Positions 51,847-60,614 of a stretch of DNA of 64,000 bases are shown one piece after another. Origin of the DNA: Collinsella aerofaciens. Its GTDB lineage: Bacteria; Actinomycetota; Coriobacteriia; Coriobacteriales; Coriobacteriaceae. Position 1 is the stretch's first letter. Every line of letters starts with the position of its first letter. The notes beneath the pieces were generated by a model. The model was not told the DNA's origin. It was given only the letters and a program-made list of their open reading frames with translations, and made no database searches. Made by a program: the position numbers and the translations under genes. The stretch covers positions 372,001 to 436,000 of the forward strand of contig NZ_CP084004.1 in NCBI RefSeq assembly GCF_020181355.1. Direction: 5' to 3'.

Positions 51847-52935
51847 TTAACCCAACATCTCCTTCAACGATGAGTTCAACAGTTCATCCGCGGTATCATC
51901 AATCAGGTCAACGTGTAGATCACCTCCCATATCTATATCGCAAATTGTGTCGGACATACGCTCCATGTCGTCAATGGTCCACATGTGGTTACAGAGGTCT
52001 TGAACCAGTTTTGTGGACCAAATTGAGCTAAGTCCGTTGTTCCAGTAATCCTCAAGAGGGTGGTTTCTGATGTTGCCAACCACTAACGGGATATACGGAG
52101 AAACGACGATGTCGCCGTTTGCGTGCACTGAAACCTGATCTAATAGATATCGGTTATCAGAGAAGCGAATTAGATGGTCGACGGGGTCGCCCCATTGCGG
52201 TCGGACATTCGGGTGCTTCCGAAGGAAGTCGTCCTCTTGAATGGTGTGAATCAACGTACGGTATTGGGAATAGTCCGGTCTAATAAATGTGTTCTTTCGC
52301 GCACGGCCCAAAACCATGAGGGGTTGGACACGTAGTTCGATAAAGTCACCCGGCGTCCTCTTCGGCCTGTTAGATTTGGTGAAAATCTCATCTAATAGTG
52401 AGATGACATCGGGAAACTGTTCGGTGTTGAACGACGTGGGCGTAAATGCGATAGCAAGGTGCAAATCGGAATGGTTGAGTACGGTGGCAACTGCTTCTTC
52501 GACGATTTCGAAGGCTCCCTCATGTCCCCTCAGCCTATCGTGAGCTGACCCAATGCCGTCTAGGCTAAATTGGATGCTTTTGAGTCCGGAATCTTCTAAA
52601 TCTCGGAGAAGGGATTCCGTGAGGAGAAGCCCGTTGGTTACCAGGCTCGCTGCAACATTCCCATCTCGCAATATGGGAAGGCAGCGCAAGATATCTTTAC
52701 TGCGCAACAAGGTTTCTCCTCCACAGAAACACATGCTGTAAAGCGACATGTCTGCCATTTCCTTTGCGAAAACAAAAAGTTCATCTGAGGTCAACTCGTC
52801 GTGCATGACCTCATTCTCGCCGCTGCTGTTATAGCAGTGCAGACATCTCAAGTTGCACTTGTTTGTTATGTCAAGGGCGACGTGATGTGGCGCTCTGAGA
52901 ACGTTGGTGTACTTGTTTTCCGAAACTCGTCCCAT
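51847..52935 (-). CDS. Radical SAM enzyme with degenerate SPASM-like C-terminus
   Basis: 362 residues. CNLRCLHC (Cys27, Cys31, Cys34) is the canonical radical SAM cluster motif, followed by CGGETLL. The C-terminal region keeps the SPASM outline (NGDIVVSPYIPLVVGNIRNH then LEDYWN), but the cysteines that would hold auxiliary iron-sulphur clusters are absent. With an upstream PqqD-like gene and a small peptide gene downstream it is probably the peptide-modifying enzyme of a RiPP cluster. The ATG at 52935 follows AGAGGA. Confidence 0.88.
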   Translation of the reverse strand: MGRVSENKYTNVLRAPHHVALDITNKCNLRCLHCYNSSGENEVMHDELTSDELFVFAKEMADMSLYSMCFCGGETLLRSKDILRCLPILRDGNVAASLVTNGLLLTESLLRDLEDSGLKSIQFSLDGIGSAHDRLRGHEGAFEIVEEAVATVLNHSDLHLAIAFTPTSFNTEQFPDVISLLDEIFTKSNRPKRTPGDFIELRVQPLMVLGRARKNTFIRPDYSQYRTLIHTIQEDDFLRKHPNVRPQWGDPVDHLIRFSDNRYLLDQVSVHANGDIVVSPYIPLVVGNIRNHPLEDYWNNGLSSIWSTKLVQDLCNHMWTIDDMERMSDTICDIDMGGDLHVDLIDDTADELLNSSLKEMLG

Positions 52936-53638
52936 GGTTCCTCTTAACAGACTTCTGAAAAACAGTATACATTCATGCAGTCGCCGTCGCTGCACTCACC
53001 TGGAAAAGTGCCAGCGCAAGTGAATTCTGGCTCATTGATAAGATTTCGAATTCCTTCGTTTGATGCAATTTCCTTGCTGGTTAGGTTCAGGTGGAAAAAA
53101 TTGGGAACATCGCAAAATTCTTGACGATAGAAGCTGGCCGCAGCGGCAATACATTGAACGGCGATGCTTGCGGGGCACAAAAGAAGACAGATGTCTGCGT
53201 ATCTGAGTAAGGGATTGCTGGAGGGGGCGAGGCCGAGTAGACCGGTTGGTCTCCCTGACTCATATACAATGAAAAATTCCTTGCTCAGATTGAACAATCC
53301 GTTTCGCACCTCTAGCGGTCGTTCATACTGCTCGACGGAAAGAGGCCAACCGTAGACAATTGTGGGACTTTCTGGTTCTGATGAGCTCGCCTGGCTTGCC
53401 AGGGAGCAAATCAGGCGAATATCGTTTTCTTGGGCAAGCCGTATATGGGTCCCATTGTCCACGCAAATCTCATCGGCAATGGGTGTGCCATTTTCGGTCG
53501 GAGTTTTGACCCATCCTATTAGTCTCGATACGCTGAAACCTCTCATTGCCGAGGCTAAGTCAGATTTGAGCATGTCCGGATTGGCGTCTGGAAACTTGTC
53601 GCACATCCGATTAAGGATTGTTTCGACGGTGTTTTTAC

Positions 53639-55259
53639 GGTTGATTTTCAATCTCAACGCAACAGCCTGAACGGGCCCCGCGTTTCCGCAGCTAGCGCAA
53701 CGCGGAAATAGCCCCCGGCACCTGCTCGTCGCCTCGTTTCCGCAGGTGGAGAGGCTGTGGAGGCCGGTGCCCCCATGCCGCCGCCGCATGCTCCGCCAGC
53801 CCGCCGCGCAGCCGTTCCGGACTCAGCGCAACGGGCCCTCCGGCCCATGTCCCGGCCCGCCGCCTATCCCGCCAGCGGCCCCTCGCCCCTCGCGGCCCTG
53901 GCCCTGTCGATGCAGCCGGGCGTGAGGTCGAGCTCGCCGGGCGCCAGCTCCTCTATCCCGAACGCGTCCATGAGGGCGGAGGCGTCCTCCCCGAGGGCCG
54001 CCCGCAGCACGCGCGCCGGCGTCAGGAACCCGAGCGCCCCCCTCGGCTCGGAGTTCACCTGCGACATGAGCAGCGCGCAGTCCGCCGCCGTCAGCCGGTC
54101 GAACCTGGCCCCTGCGCCCTTGGGCAGCAGCTTCCTGATCTCCACGTGGTTCTTCTCGCACGCGCCCTTCTGCTGGCTCTGCCGGGGGTCGCAGTAGAAG
54201 AGCCTGGTCTCGCCGTCCCGCTCGCCGAACAGCGCCGCGATGGCGCCCTCGTCGGCGAACTCGCTCCCGTTGTCGGTGAGCACGGCGCCGAAGGCGCGCC
54301 TCGCGCCGTCCTCGCCGAGGACCCCGCGCAGGGAGGAGAGCGCCGCCAGGACCGAGGCGCACGTGCCGTCCGGCAGCGGCAGGGCCAGCTGGAAGCGGCT
54401 CGGGCGGTGCAGGAGCGTGAGGAGCCTGGCGGAGTCGCCCCTGGGGCCCTCGACGGTGTCCATCTCCCAGGCCGCGGCGCAGGCGTCCTCGCCGAGCGCG
54501 AGGAACGACGCGTGCGACCTGCGCGCCGAGTGGGACGTCGCCCTCTTCGGGGCCCGGCGCGACCTCGGCCTGTAGCCGACCTTGCGCCTGAGCTCCATGT
54601 TCGTCATGCCGTCGTAGCCGGCGTCCACCCACCTGTAGACGGTGGAGGCGCTGAGCCCGGGGGTCGTCGCCGCTATCTGCTGCGGGGAGAGCCCGCGCGC
54701 GAGCCCGTCCCTGATGGCCGCTAGCTTGGCGGCGGCGCCCTCCTCGGTCTCGTCGATCCCGGACCTGCTCGCCGAGAGCTCGGCGTCGGCCGCCTCCTGC
54801 GCCCTCCTGGCGCTGTAGAACACCCTGGGCCTCCTCGAGCAGCCGTAGCCCCTCCTGTGCGAGCAGCCGTTGCAGCACCTCGGCCACGCGGAGAGCCTGG
54901 GGCAGGCCCCCGACAGGTCCGCGGGCGCGGGCTCGCCGTAGCGCGAGCGCGGCGCGGTGACGTAGCGGTGCGCCGCCACCTCCCTGGTCACGGTCGACGG
55001 CGACCTGCCGAGCTCCGCGGCGATCTCGCGGGCGCTGCGGTTGCGGTCGAGCATCCTCTCGACCGTGTTCCTCTCGTGCCTCGTGAGCCTCCCGTACGAC
55101 CTTCCGGACGGCTTGGGTCTGGACATGCCGGCCTCCCTCCATCGCGGGCCGGGGGATTCCGGCCCCTCTGGGGTTGCCTACCCGGATTCGCGCCTCAGGA
55201 CTCAGCGCAACGCGTTGCGCTGAGTCCTGAGGCTGTTGCAATGAAAATGAGAATCAAGG
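53639..55259 (-). mobile_element. IS30-family insertion sequence with 13-bp target duplication
   Basis: Imperfect terminal inverted repeats of about 29 bp (TTGATTTTCAATCTCAACGC at 53641 against the complement of 55238-55257) bound a single transposase gene. The 13-bp sequence ACGGTGTTTTTAC is present on both sides (53626-53638 and 55260-55272). A subterminal 15-mer GGACTCAGCGCAACG occurs three times, once near the left end (53818) and as a palindrome near the right end (55198-55226). Base composition is far more GC-rich than the interrupted cluster. Confidence 0.85.
53864..55126 (-). CDS. IS30-family transposase
   Basis: 420 residues: N-terminal helix-turn-helix (RSAREIAAELGRSPSTVTRE, about 31-50), a Cys/His-rich stretch (CCNGCSHRRGYGC), a second helix-turn-helix-like part (SPQQIAATTPGLSASTVYRW), and a DDE core with EMDTVEG, LTDNGSEF and CEKNHVEIRKLLPKG. 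The ATG at 55126 follows GGAGGGAGG. The frame is intact, so the element may still be active. Confidence 0.92.
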   Translation of the reverse strand: MSRPKPSGRSYGRLTRHERNTVERMLDRNRSAREIAAELGRSPSTVTREVAAHRYVTAPRSRYGEPAPADLSGACPRLSAWPRCCNGCSHRRGYGCSRRPRVFYSARRAQEAADAELSASRSGIDETEEGAAAKLAAIRDGLARGLSPQQIAATTPGLSASTVYRWVDAGYDGMTNMELRRKVGYRPRSRRAPKRATSHSARRSHASFLALGEDACAAAWEMDTVEGPRGDSARLLTLLHRPSRFQLALPLPDGTCASVLAALSSLRGVLGEDGARRAFGAVLTDNGSEFADEGAIAALFGERDGETRLFYCDPRQSQQKGACEKNHVEIRKLLPKGAGARFDRLTAADCALLMSQVNSEPRGALGFLTPARVLRAALGEDASALMDAFGIEELAPGELDLTPGCIDRARAARGEGPLAG

Positions 55260-55554
55260 ACGGTGTTTTTACCATCGCACAGAGAGACGATGTAGCTCCC
55301 GCTTCCGTTCAACATGATATAGTTCAGCTCATCGCGTCCGGTTAGAACAGAGCGGTACCCGTTCTTTTCCTCTCTTGAGTATGGGAGAGAAATCGATTTC
55401 GGGATAAATCCCCTTATTTCGTCAAAGCTCCATTCCATAATTAATCCCTCCTTGTGTCTGTTTGAATATGAGCCGATTTTAGGCTCTTCGGTAGTTTCTG
55501 TGGGCGAGACATCAATTTTTCCGCAGGTGGATGCAAAAAAGTTCCGCATATAAG

Positions 55555-55583
55555 GGAAACGGCCCCGAGAGGGGGCCGTTTCC
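55555..55583. terminator. Perfect hairpin upstream of the ISL3 remnant
   Basis: GGAAACGGCCCC (55555-55566) pairs with GGGGCCGTTTCC (55572-55583). It lies between the PqqD gene start and the ISL3 remnant; direction of use is unclear. Confidence 0.5.
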
Positions 55584-55641
55584 GCGCCGGGCAGGGTAGG
55601 ATTTCGCTTGCTACATCAACCTACCGGAAAGGCCCTGACGC

Positions 55642-55845
55642 ATGAACAGGATACTAAGCCGCGCGCTCGCGCTGGTCCACACCGTGATCGAGTACGCCAG
55701 CATCGACGGCGGCAGGACAATCGTCGGCGTCAGGCCGTGGACGAGTTTCGGGCTGCGGTGCCCCGTCTGCGGGAGGGCAGCGAATGCTACGACAGGTCGC
55801 CAAGGCCGCGGCTGTGGCGCGCGATGGACCTGGCGAGGTCGACCT
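55642..55845 (+). pseudogene. 5' fragment of an ISL3-family transposase
   Basis: MNRILSRALALVHTVIEYAS and CPVCGR with a zinc-finger-like Cys pair look like the start of an ISL3 transposase. After about 45 codons the frame shifts; the following bases in another frame read CYDRSPRPRLWRAMDLARST, the expected continuation. It is then replaced by istB sequence near 55845. Confidence 0.6.
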
Positions 55846-56578
55846 CTCCGCGCTCGGGCTGCACGAGATGGCGGCGTCCCTGCCCGACTACGTGAGGATG
55901 GTCGCCGCGGGCGAGCGGGGCTTCGCCTCCGCCTTCGAGGAGATGACGCGCGTCGAGGTCGCCGCCCGGGAGGTCAGGATCACCAACCAGCGCATTCGGT
56001 CGTCGGGGTTCCCCTACGTCAAGGGGCTGGCGGACTTCGACTGGGACTTCCAGCCGTCGGTCCCGCGCGCCGAGATCGAGGAGCTCGCGACCCTGAGGTT
56101 CGTCGAGCGGGCCGAGAACGTCCTGTTCGTGGGGAGCCCCGGCGTGGGCAAGACGCACCTCGCCGTCGCGCTGGGCATCGAGGCGGTCAGGGCGGGGCGC
56201 GAGGTCAGGTTCGTGGACTGCGCCCGGCTCGTCGAGGACCTGGAGGACGCCTCGTCGCGCGGCATCCTCAAGAAGAGGCTCAAGTACTACGCCCACTCGA
56301 GGCTGCTGATCATCGACGAGCTCGGCTACCTCGACGTCGGCAGCGCGGGCGCGGACCTGCTGTTCCAGCTGATATCGACGCGCTACGAGCAGCGCTCGAC
56401 GATCATCACCGCCGACGTGGGGATCGGCGGCTGGGGCAGGGTGTTCGGGGACGACGTGGCGGCGAGCGCGATCGCGGACAGGGTGTGCCACCACTGCCAC
56501 CACTGCCACCTGGTCAAGATAGCCGGCAGGTCCTACAGGCTGAAGGACCTGCCGAGGGACGGACCCGTCAAGGCGTGA
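55784..56578 (+). CDS. IstB-like ATPase of an IS21-family element, 5' end fused to ISL3 sequence
   Basis: 264 residues. From about residue 20 (SALGLHEMAASLPDYVRM) the protein is IstB: Walker A GSPGVGKTHLA, Walker B LLIIDELGYLDV and a sensor-like STIITADV. The first 20 residues come from out-of-frame ISL3 sequence, so a few native N-terminal residues are lost. No istA accompanies it. It helps IstA in target selection in complete IS21 elements; here it is a remnant, although the ATPase core is intact. Confidence 0.8.
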   Translation: MLRQVAKAAAVARDGPGEVDLSALGLHEMAASLPDYVRMVAAGERGFASAFEEMTRVEVAAREVRITNQRIRSSGFPYVKGLADFDWDFQPSVPRAEIEELATLRFVERAENVLFVGSPGVGKTHLAVALGIEAVRAGREVRFVDCARLVEDLEDASSRGILKKRLKYYAHSRLLIIDELGYLDVGSAGADLLFQLISTRYEQRSTIITADVGIGGWGRVFGDDVAASAIADRVCHHCHHCHLVKIAGRSYRLKDLPRDGPVKA

Positions 56579-56685
56579 CCGGAATCGGTGAAAATACGTT
56601 AGCGCAAGCGGTGAAGCCGCCTTTGCGCGAACGGCGCGTTTGATTAGTGAAACTGGTGAAAATTAGATTGACGCTAACAGGGGCG
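56579..56685. mobile_element. Right-end region of the IS21 remnant
   Basis: GGTGAAAATACGTTAGCGC (about 56589) and GGTGAAAATTAGATTGACGC (about 56655) are two related terminal sites behind istB. No coding sequence is seen. Confidence 0.5.
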
Positions 56686-57074
56686 TGCCCGTCGCGGCGT
56701 TTCACGGGGATGTCTCGCGCCATCCCCGGACCCCTTCGCGCCAAAGGGACGAGTCCCCTTGGAACCCCGGGCCGCCGCCGGCGGGCCGTGAACGGCGGGA
56801 CAATCACTCGGCTTCAACTCGCGATCGCCCCGCCGGCTCTCGCTCCGGCTCCGTTCGATGGCTCCCCTGGGTCGCCATCACTGCGCCTCCGCTCACCTGT
56901 CCCGTTGCACTCCGGTCGATTCGGCCTACGCTTCTCGGGGCATGCAAGATATGTATTCCGTGCAACGGAATATCTTGCCCGGCCGAAGCCGGGATGTGCG
57001 AACCGCTCCAAAGTCGCTCCCGCAGAACCGTGCAACAGGCTTACCGGCTGTTGCACGGACCTCAGATATGAAAG
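56686..57074. other. Non-coding region with three consecutive hairpins next to the relaxase gene
   Basis: CAAGATA/TATCTTG with TTCCGT/ACGGAA (56945-56977), CCCGGC/GCCGGG (56978-56993) and CCGTGCAACAG/CTGTTGCACGG (57028-57058) follow one another. The last may terminate the relaxase gene. The group could be an origin of transfer or an attachment site. I see no supported gene in the region. Confidence 0.5.
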
Positions 57075-58010
57075 TCAGTCCCGGCCTCTTTCGTCATCCA
57101 CACCCTCGCGAGCCAGCTCCCACGCGGCCCGTATGGCAAGGTCGATTCCCCTTGCCGTGAACCTCATAATCCGCCCGGTCGAGCGGTTGACGGCGTAGCC
57201 GAGCCTCGCGCCGTTGATCTTCCTCGTCTTGCCGAGGGACTCCGAGTGATAGCGGTATTGCAGCGCCCCCCGCTTGGATCGGGCGATCTCGATCCCATCC
57301 GATTCCAACCGCCTTGCAAACTCTCCGAAGCGGTCGGGGCAGCTCTTGAGCCTCCCGACCTCCTCTGCCCTCTGGGCGACAATCGCTCGGACCCTTGCGT
57401 TCTCGGATTTGTCGGATCTCCCCTTCTTTGCCATCTCGCGCTCCTCGCGACCGGGCTGGCGCGCGTGCACCTTCGAGTTCGAGAGGCCCCTTTCGAGCTG
57501 GCTCAGGCCGTACTTCGTATCGAGCTCCTTCACCGTTCTCACGCGGGATTTCGCCGCCGCCCTCGCCGGCCCGTCGTTCAGACGCCGCCCAGTCTCGAGG
57601 TCCGTCCTATTGATGGCGAGGTGAGCGGCGAATCGGGCCGATCCATCCGACCTGCACCTCTCCTCATGCAGCACAATCACGATCTCCTGGTTGGGATAGC
57701 GCTTGGCGATGTAGTCCCTCGCGTACTCCATGCAACGCGAGGGCGTCATCGGCCCGCCGTTGCAGGAGCACTCGTCCGGGTTGAAGCCGATCACCTGATG
57801 CTGCATGTACGTGCACCTTGCGCCCTGCTTCCCGGGCCGGTTGTGCCCGGCCGCCTCCCGGGTGGCGTCCATTTCCTCGAACCATCGATCCTCATCGATG
57901 ATGTGCTGGGTATCGTGGTCCAGGACTTTCTCCCTGTCCCAATCGAAATACCGCTTGAGGTTTTGGAGGTGCTCCCCGCTCATGACGCTCGCCTGCTTGA
58001 TTGCGGTCAT
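57075..58010 (-). CDS. Relaxase-like mobilization protein
   Basis: 311 residues. TYMQHQVIGFNPDE, the YIAKRYPNQEIVIVLHEE strand and ARFAAHLAINRTD resemble the relaxase/mobilization nuclease fold, with His residues in the metal-binding region (LHEE and AHLAIN). The C-terminal half is basic (about 175-300). A relaxase nicks the origin of transfer. The ATG at 58010 follows GGAG at 7 nt. It is the last gene of a leftward mobilization operon. Confidence 0.75.
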   Translation of the reverse strand: MTAIKQASVMSGEHLQNLKRYFDWDREKVLDHDTQHIIDEDRWFEEMDATREAAGHNRPGKQGARCTYMQHQVIGFNPDECSCNGGPMTPSRCMEYARDYIAKRYPNQEIVIVLHEERCRSDGSARFAAHLAINRTDLETGRRLNDGPARAAAKSRVRTVKELDTKYGLSQLERGLSNSKVHARQPGREEREMAKKGRSDKSENARVRAIVAQRAEEVGRLKSCPDRFGEFARRLESDGIEIARSKRGALQYRYHSESLGKTRKINGARLGYAVNRSTGRIMRFTARGIDLAIRAAWELAREGVDDERGRD

Positions 58011-58036
58011 TTTCCAACTCCCTTCAAAAACCGCCG

Positions 58037-59923
58037 TCAGTCGACGAAGAGGCCGGACCATCCGTCGGCAACAGGCGGCTCCGCGGCCTCTTCCTCGAAT
58101 TCGGGAGTCCAGAGATCGACGCCGTCCTCACGACCCATTTGCCTTGATATCAGCCTGGCCTGGTATTCCATCCTCTTGGCCGCCTCGTGCTCGCGCGTCC
58201 CCAGATCGAAGTGCTCCTTCGTCGGCATCCGCGTGCAATCGCAGACAGGGGCCCGGAAGCACCCCGCATGTTCCCTGCCCACGCCGTTCTCCGCGGTCTT
58301 CACCACGATGACGCCGTCCTTGTCGGGGGACATCTCCGTCCACTCCCAAGGATGAATCAGGTCGTCGGCGTGCTCGCTGTAGGATGTCGACCCCGTACCG
58401 CCCGAAGGCCCCCTGCTCGAGCTGGTTCCCATGGTGTGCCGCGTCGTCTTCCCGACTAGCTCGGTGAAATACTGGCGGTCCTCGGCCTCGCCCAGTTTCA
58501 TGGCGACCTTGACGCCGCAGTTTGCCAGGATCTTCTTCCGTCCGTCGCGCTCGCCGTACTTGTTCAGCTGAGAGATGTTCTGGACTGCGCCCATCCAGAA
58601 CAGGTCGTACGAGCGCCCAAGGCTGAGAAGGCTAGGCAGGCACTCGACCTTCGGCAGGTTCCCCCATTCGTCGCCGAGGATGGACACCGGCCGCGGCAGC
58701 TTTCCACCAGCTGCGTCCGCGATGGAATACACGGCAGCGTAGAGCTGCTCGAACAGGACCGCCGCGATCGCGTTGTAGGGGGAGCCCTCGTCCATCACGT
58801 GGAGGAACAGCGCGGTCTTCTCGCTCAGGATTCTACTCGGATCGATATCATCGCCCGAGACCATTCGCGCAATCGGCGCCGAAGCGTAGATCCTCAGGTT
58901 GACCTTTAGCGTGGAAACGATGCTCCTCAGCTCGTTGCCGCCGCTCGAGATGAACTGTGAGGCACGCGAGCGGGCCGGATGCCCCTGCGGCAGGGAACGG
59001 AACAGGCCCTTCAGCGGCTCACACGGATCCTCGCCGGCCCCCTCCGTCCCCAGGCACATGATGTGGTAGACCGTCGCGAGGTGCTTGCAGCCCCGCGGGC
59101 AGTCCTCGTCCAGCACGACCAGAAGGATCGTCGCGGCGAGCAGCGACCGCGCGGATTCCGTCCAGTGGCTCGCCTTCGCATCGCCCTCCCCGGCGATGAG
59201 CGTACGGGCGACGGCATCCGCGGCCTGCTCAGCCCCCGGCAGATTCCCCCCGTTCGCGAGCCTATCGACCATTTCCAGTGGATTGAACGTGTCGCTCTTC
59301 TCGGGATGCTGGGCGTCCAGCAGAAGCACCCGGTACCCGCGACGCTCCAGCTCGTCGCCCGTCAACTCGATGAGCTCACTCTTCACATCGGACACGATAA
59401 TGGTCTGCGGCCTCGATTCCCCGTCATCCGCCCCATACGTCAGCAGATCAATTGTCGGGATCAGCAGCGATCTTGATTTTCCGGCACCCGTTGAGCCGTC
59501 GAGGAACATGTGCCGCCTCGGTTCGAACAGATACTTGGAGCCGAACAGCGTCTTCTCAAACCCGTACACGAATCCTCTGCTTTTCGGCTGTCCGTGCCCG
59601 TCCCAAATCTCCGAGCCCCGGATGGTCTCCGGCCCCGTTTTCACCCGCGCCTCCCCAAGTACACCTCCGTCGGCGGCTCGCTCCTTCGAGGAAGCCGATA
59701 GCTGCATGAGCACGAATACCGACAGGAACAGCGCGAACGAGGCGAGACAGCCAGGGACGCAATGAGGCCCCACGTTAATCCACCACCAAATGGTGTTATC
59801 CACGCTCAGGGTGAATCCGATCGAGCTCAGCTCGATTGGAAATCCGAGGATCATGCAATCGAGGGGAATGGCGATAAGTGGCGCAAACCCCGCGGTAAGC
59901 AGCGCTGCGAAAACCAGCGCCAT
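58037..59923 (-). CDS. VirD4/TraG-type coupling protein
   Basis: 628 residues: two or three N-terminal membrane segments (about 1-85), Walker A LDGSTGAGKSRS, then VSDVKSEL, the Walker B-like ILGDEWGNLPKV and the conserved FWMGAVQNISQL block. It couples the relaxase-DNA complex to a type IV secretion channel. I chose ATG 59923 after AGGAG; a GTG at 59950 is also possible and would abut the MobC stop. No VirB4 or other channel genes are in view, so the element is mobilizable rather than self-transmissible on present evidence. Confidence 0.9.
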   Translation of the reverse strand: MALVFAALLTAGFAPLIAIPLDCMILGFPIELSSIGFTLSVDNTIWWWINVGPHCVPGCLASFALFLSVFVLMQLSASSKERAADGGVLGEARVKTGPETIRGSEIWDGHGQPKSRGFVYGFEKTLFGSKYLFEPRRHMFLDGSTGAGKSRSLLIPTIDLLTYGADDGESRPQTIIVSDVKSELIELTGDELERRGYRVLLLDAQHPEKSDTFNPLEMVDRLANGGNLPGAEQAADAVARTLIAGEGDAKASHWTESARSLLAATILLVVLDEDCPRGCKHLATVYHIMCLGTEGAGEDPCEPLKGLFRSLPQGHPARSRASQFISSGGNELRSIVSTLKVNLRIYASAPIARMVSGDDIDPSRILSEKTALFLHVMDEGSPYNAIAAVLFEQLYAAVYSIADAAGGKLPRPVSILGDEWGNLPKVECLPSLLSLGRSYDLFWMGAVQNISQLNKYGERDGRKKILANCGVKVAMKLGEAEDRQYFTELVGKTTRHTMGTSSSRGPSGGTGSTSYSEHADDLIHPWEWTEMSPDKDGVIVVKTAENGVGREHAGCFRAPVCDCTRMPTKEHFDLGTREHEAAKRMEYQARLISRQMGREDGVDLWTPEFEEEAAEPPVADGWSGLFVD

Positions 59924-59950
59924 GACCACCTTCTCCTTCACGAGAACCAC

Positions 59951-60289
59951 CTACTCTCTCGCACGGGCGAGTAGGTCGTTGACCCAGCCCACCGCCGTCG
60001 AGACGATTGATGTCGCCCGGTTGAGATTATTGAGGACGACCGGATCGGACCCGTAGGTGTTGAGGGCGCGGACCGCCTGGTTGAGGTTCGTGCCGATCTT
60101 CTTCAACTCAGTCCTGATACCGGCAAGTTCCCCCGCGTCGGCGACCCTGACCGGCTTCTCGCCGCAGAGCAGGGCGGCATCGCGCATGAAGGAGGACGCC
60201 GGCATGTTCATGGCCGCCGCCTTCTCCTCGATAGCCTTACGCTGCGACTCACTCATCCGTACGTTGATATGCGTATTCATGGAAGTCAT
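59951..60289 (-). CDS. MobC-like mobilization accessory protein
   Basis: 112 residues. An N-terminal ribbon-helix-helix (THINVRMSESQRKAIEEKAA) and the C-terminal KKIGTNLNQAVRALN motif are typical of MobC/plasmid mobilization relaxosome proteins. It helps the relaxase at the origin of transfer. The start is uncertain between 60289 and 60280. It lies directly before the coupling protein gene. Confidence 0.85.
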   Translation of the reverse strand: MTSMNTHINVRMSESQRKAIEEKAAAMNMPASSFMRDAALLCGEKPVRVADAGELAGIRTELKKIGTNLNQAVRALNTYGSDPVVLNNLNRATSIVSTAVGWVNDLLARARE

Positions 60290-60336
60290 AACCATCCAAT
60301 CCGAGCGGGGCCGACGCATCGGCCCCGCCCCTTTTA

Positions 60337-60612
60337 TTAAGTTGAAATTGTTTGGAGCATCTGACCGATGCGCCCAATCCTCACCCTCGCCCAGACATCG
60401 AAGGGGACTCCCGGCAAGCTGCCGAGATATATACGGTATGGTCGCCATTGTTCTCTATAGATATCGAGAGCATCGAGCAGGCGCTTCCATTCCCAAATGA
60501 GCTCATCGGCCGAGAGCAGAGGAAGATCCCTGTTCTCGGCGCGCGCGAGCTCATCGGACGACAAGCATGGATTGGGAGCCCGGTATCCACCAATGTAGGG
60601 TCCGGGCTCCAT
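60337..60612 (-). CDS. Hypothetical protein of the mobile element
   Basis: 91 residues, starting 2 nt after the stop of the DnaB-like gene. It is soluble, Arg- and Trp-rich (WEWKRLLDALDIYREQWRPY) and has no recognised domain. Its tight spacing supports a real gene in the element's replication-mobilization operon. Confidence 0.65.
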   Translation of the reverse strand: MEPGPYIGGYRAPNPCLSSDELARAENRDLPLLSADELIWEWKRLLDALDIYREQWRPYRIYLGSLPGVPFDVWARVRIGRIGQMLQTIST

Positions 60613-60614
60613 AA

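Larger units (their letters stand above)
52944..55438 (-). pseudogene. PqqD-domain/GNAT-like fusion gene split by an IS30-type element
   Basis: The first 60 codons lie at 55260-55438 (ATG 55438 after AGGAGGG) and the remaining 226 at 52944-53625. If the IS (53639-55259) and one copy of the 13-bp duplication ACGGTGTTTTTAC are removed, a continuous 286-residue frame results. The restored N-terminus, with YIMLNGSGSYIVSLCDGKNT joined to ETILNRMCDKFPD, is a PqqD-like leader-binding domain (about 1-100). The rest (about 115-286) looks like a GNAT acetyltransferase fold (IRLAQENDIRLICSLA; FFIVYESGRPTGLLGLA) and ends in a Cys-rich tail. At present the first part would continue into the IS and stop at 55202. 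The 3' fragment overlaps no other gene and may still be translated from a start inside the IS. Confidence 0.85.

Noticed and set aside
53823-55241. 472-codon frame overlapping the IS30-type transposase
   Set aside because: It is an out-of-frame Arg/Ala/Gly-rich shadow; the DDE motifs are in the 420-residue frame at 53864-55126.
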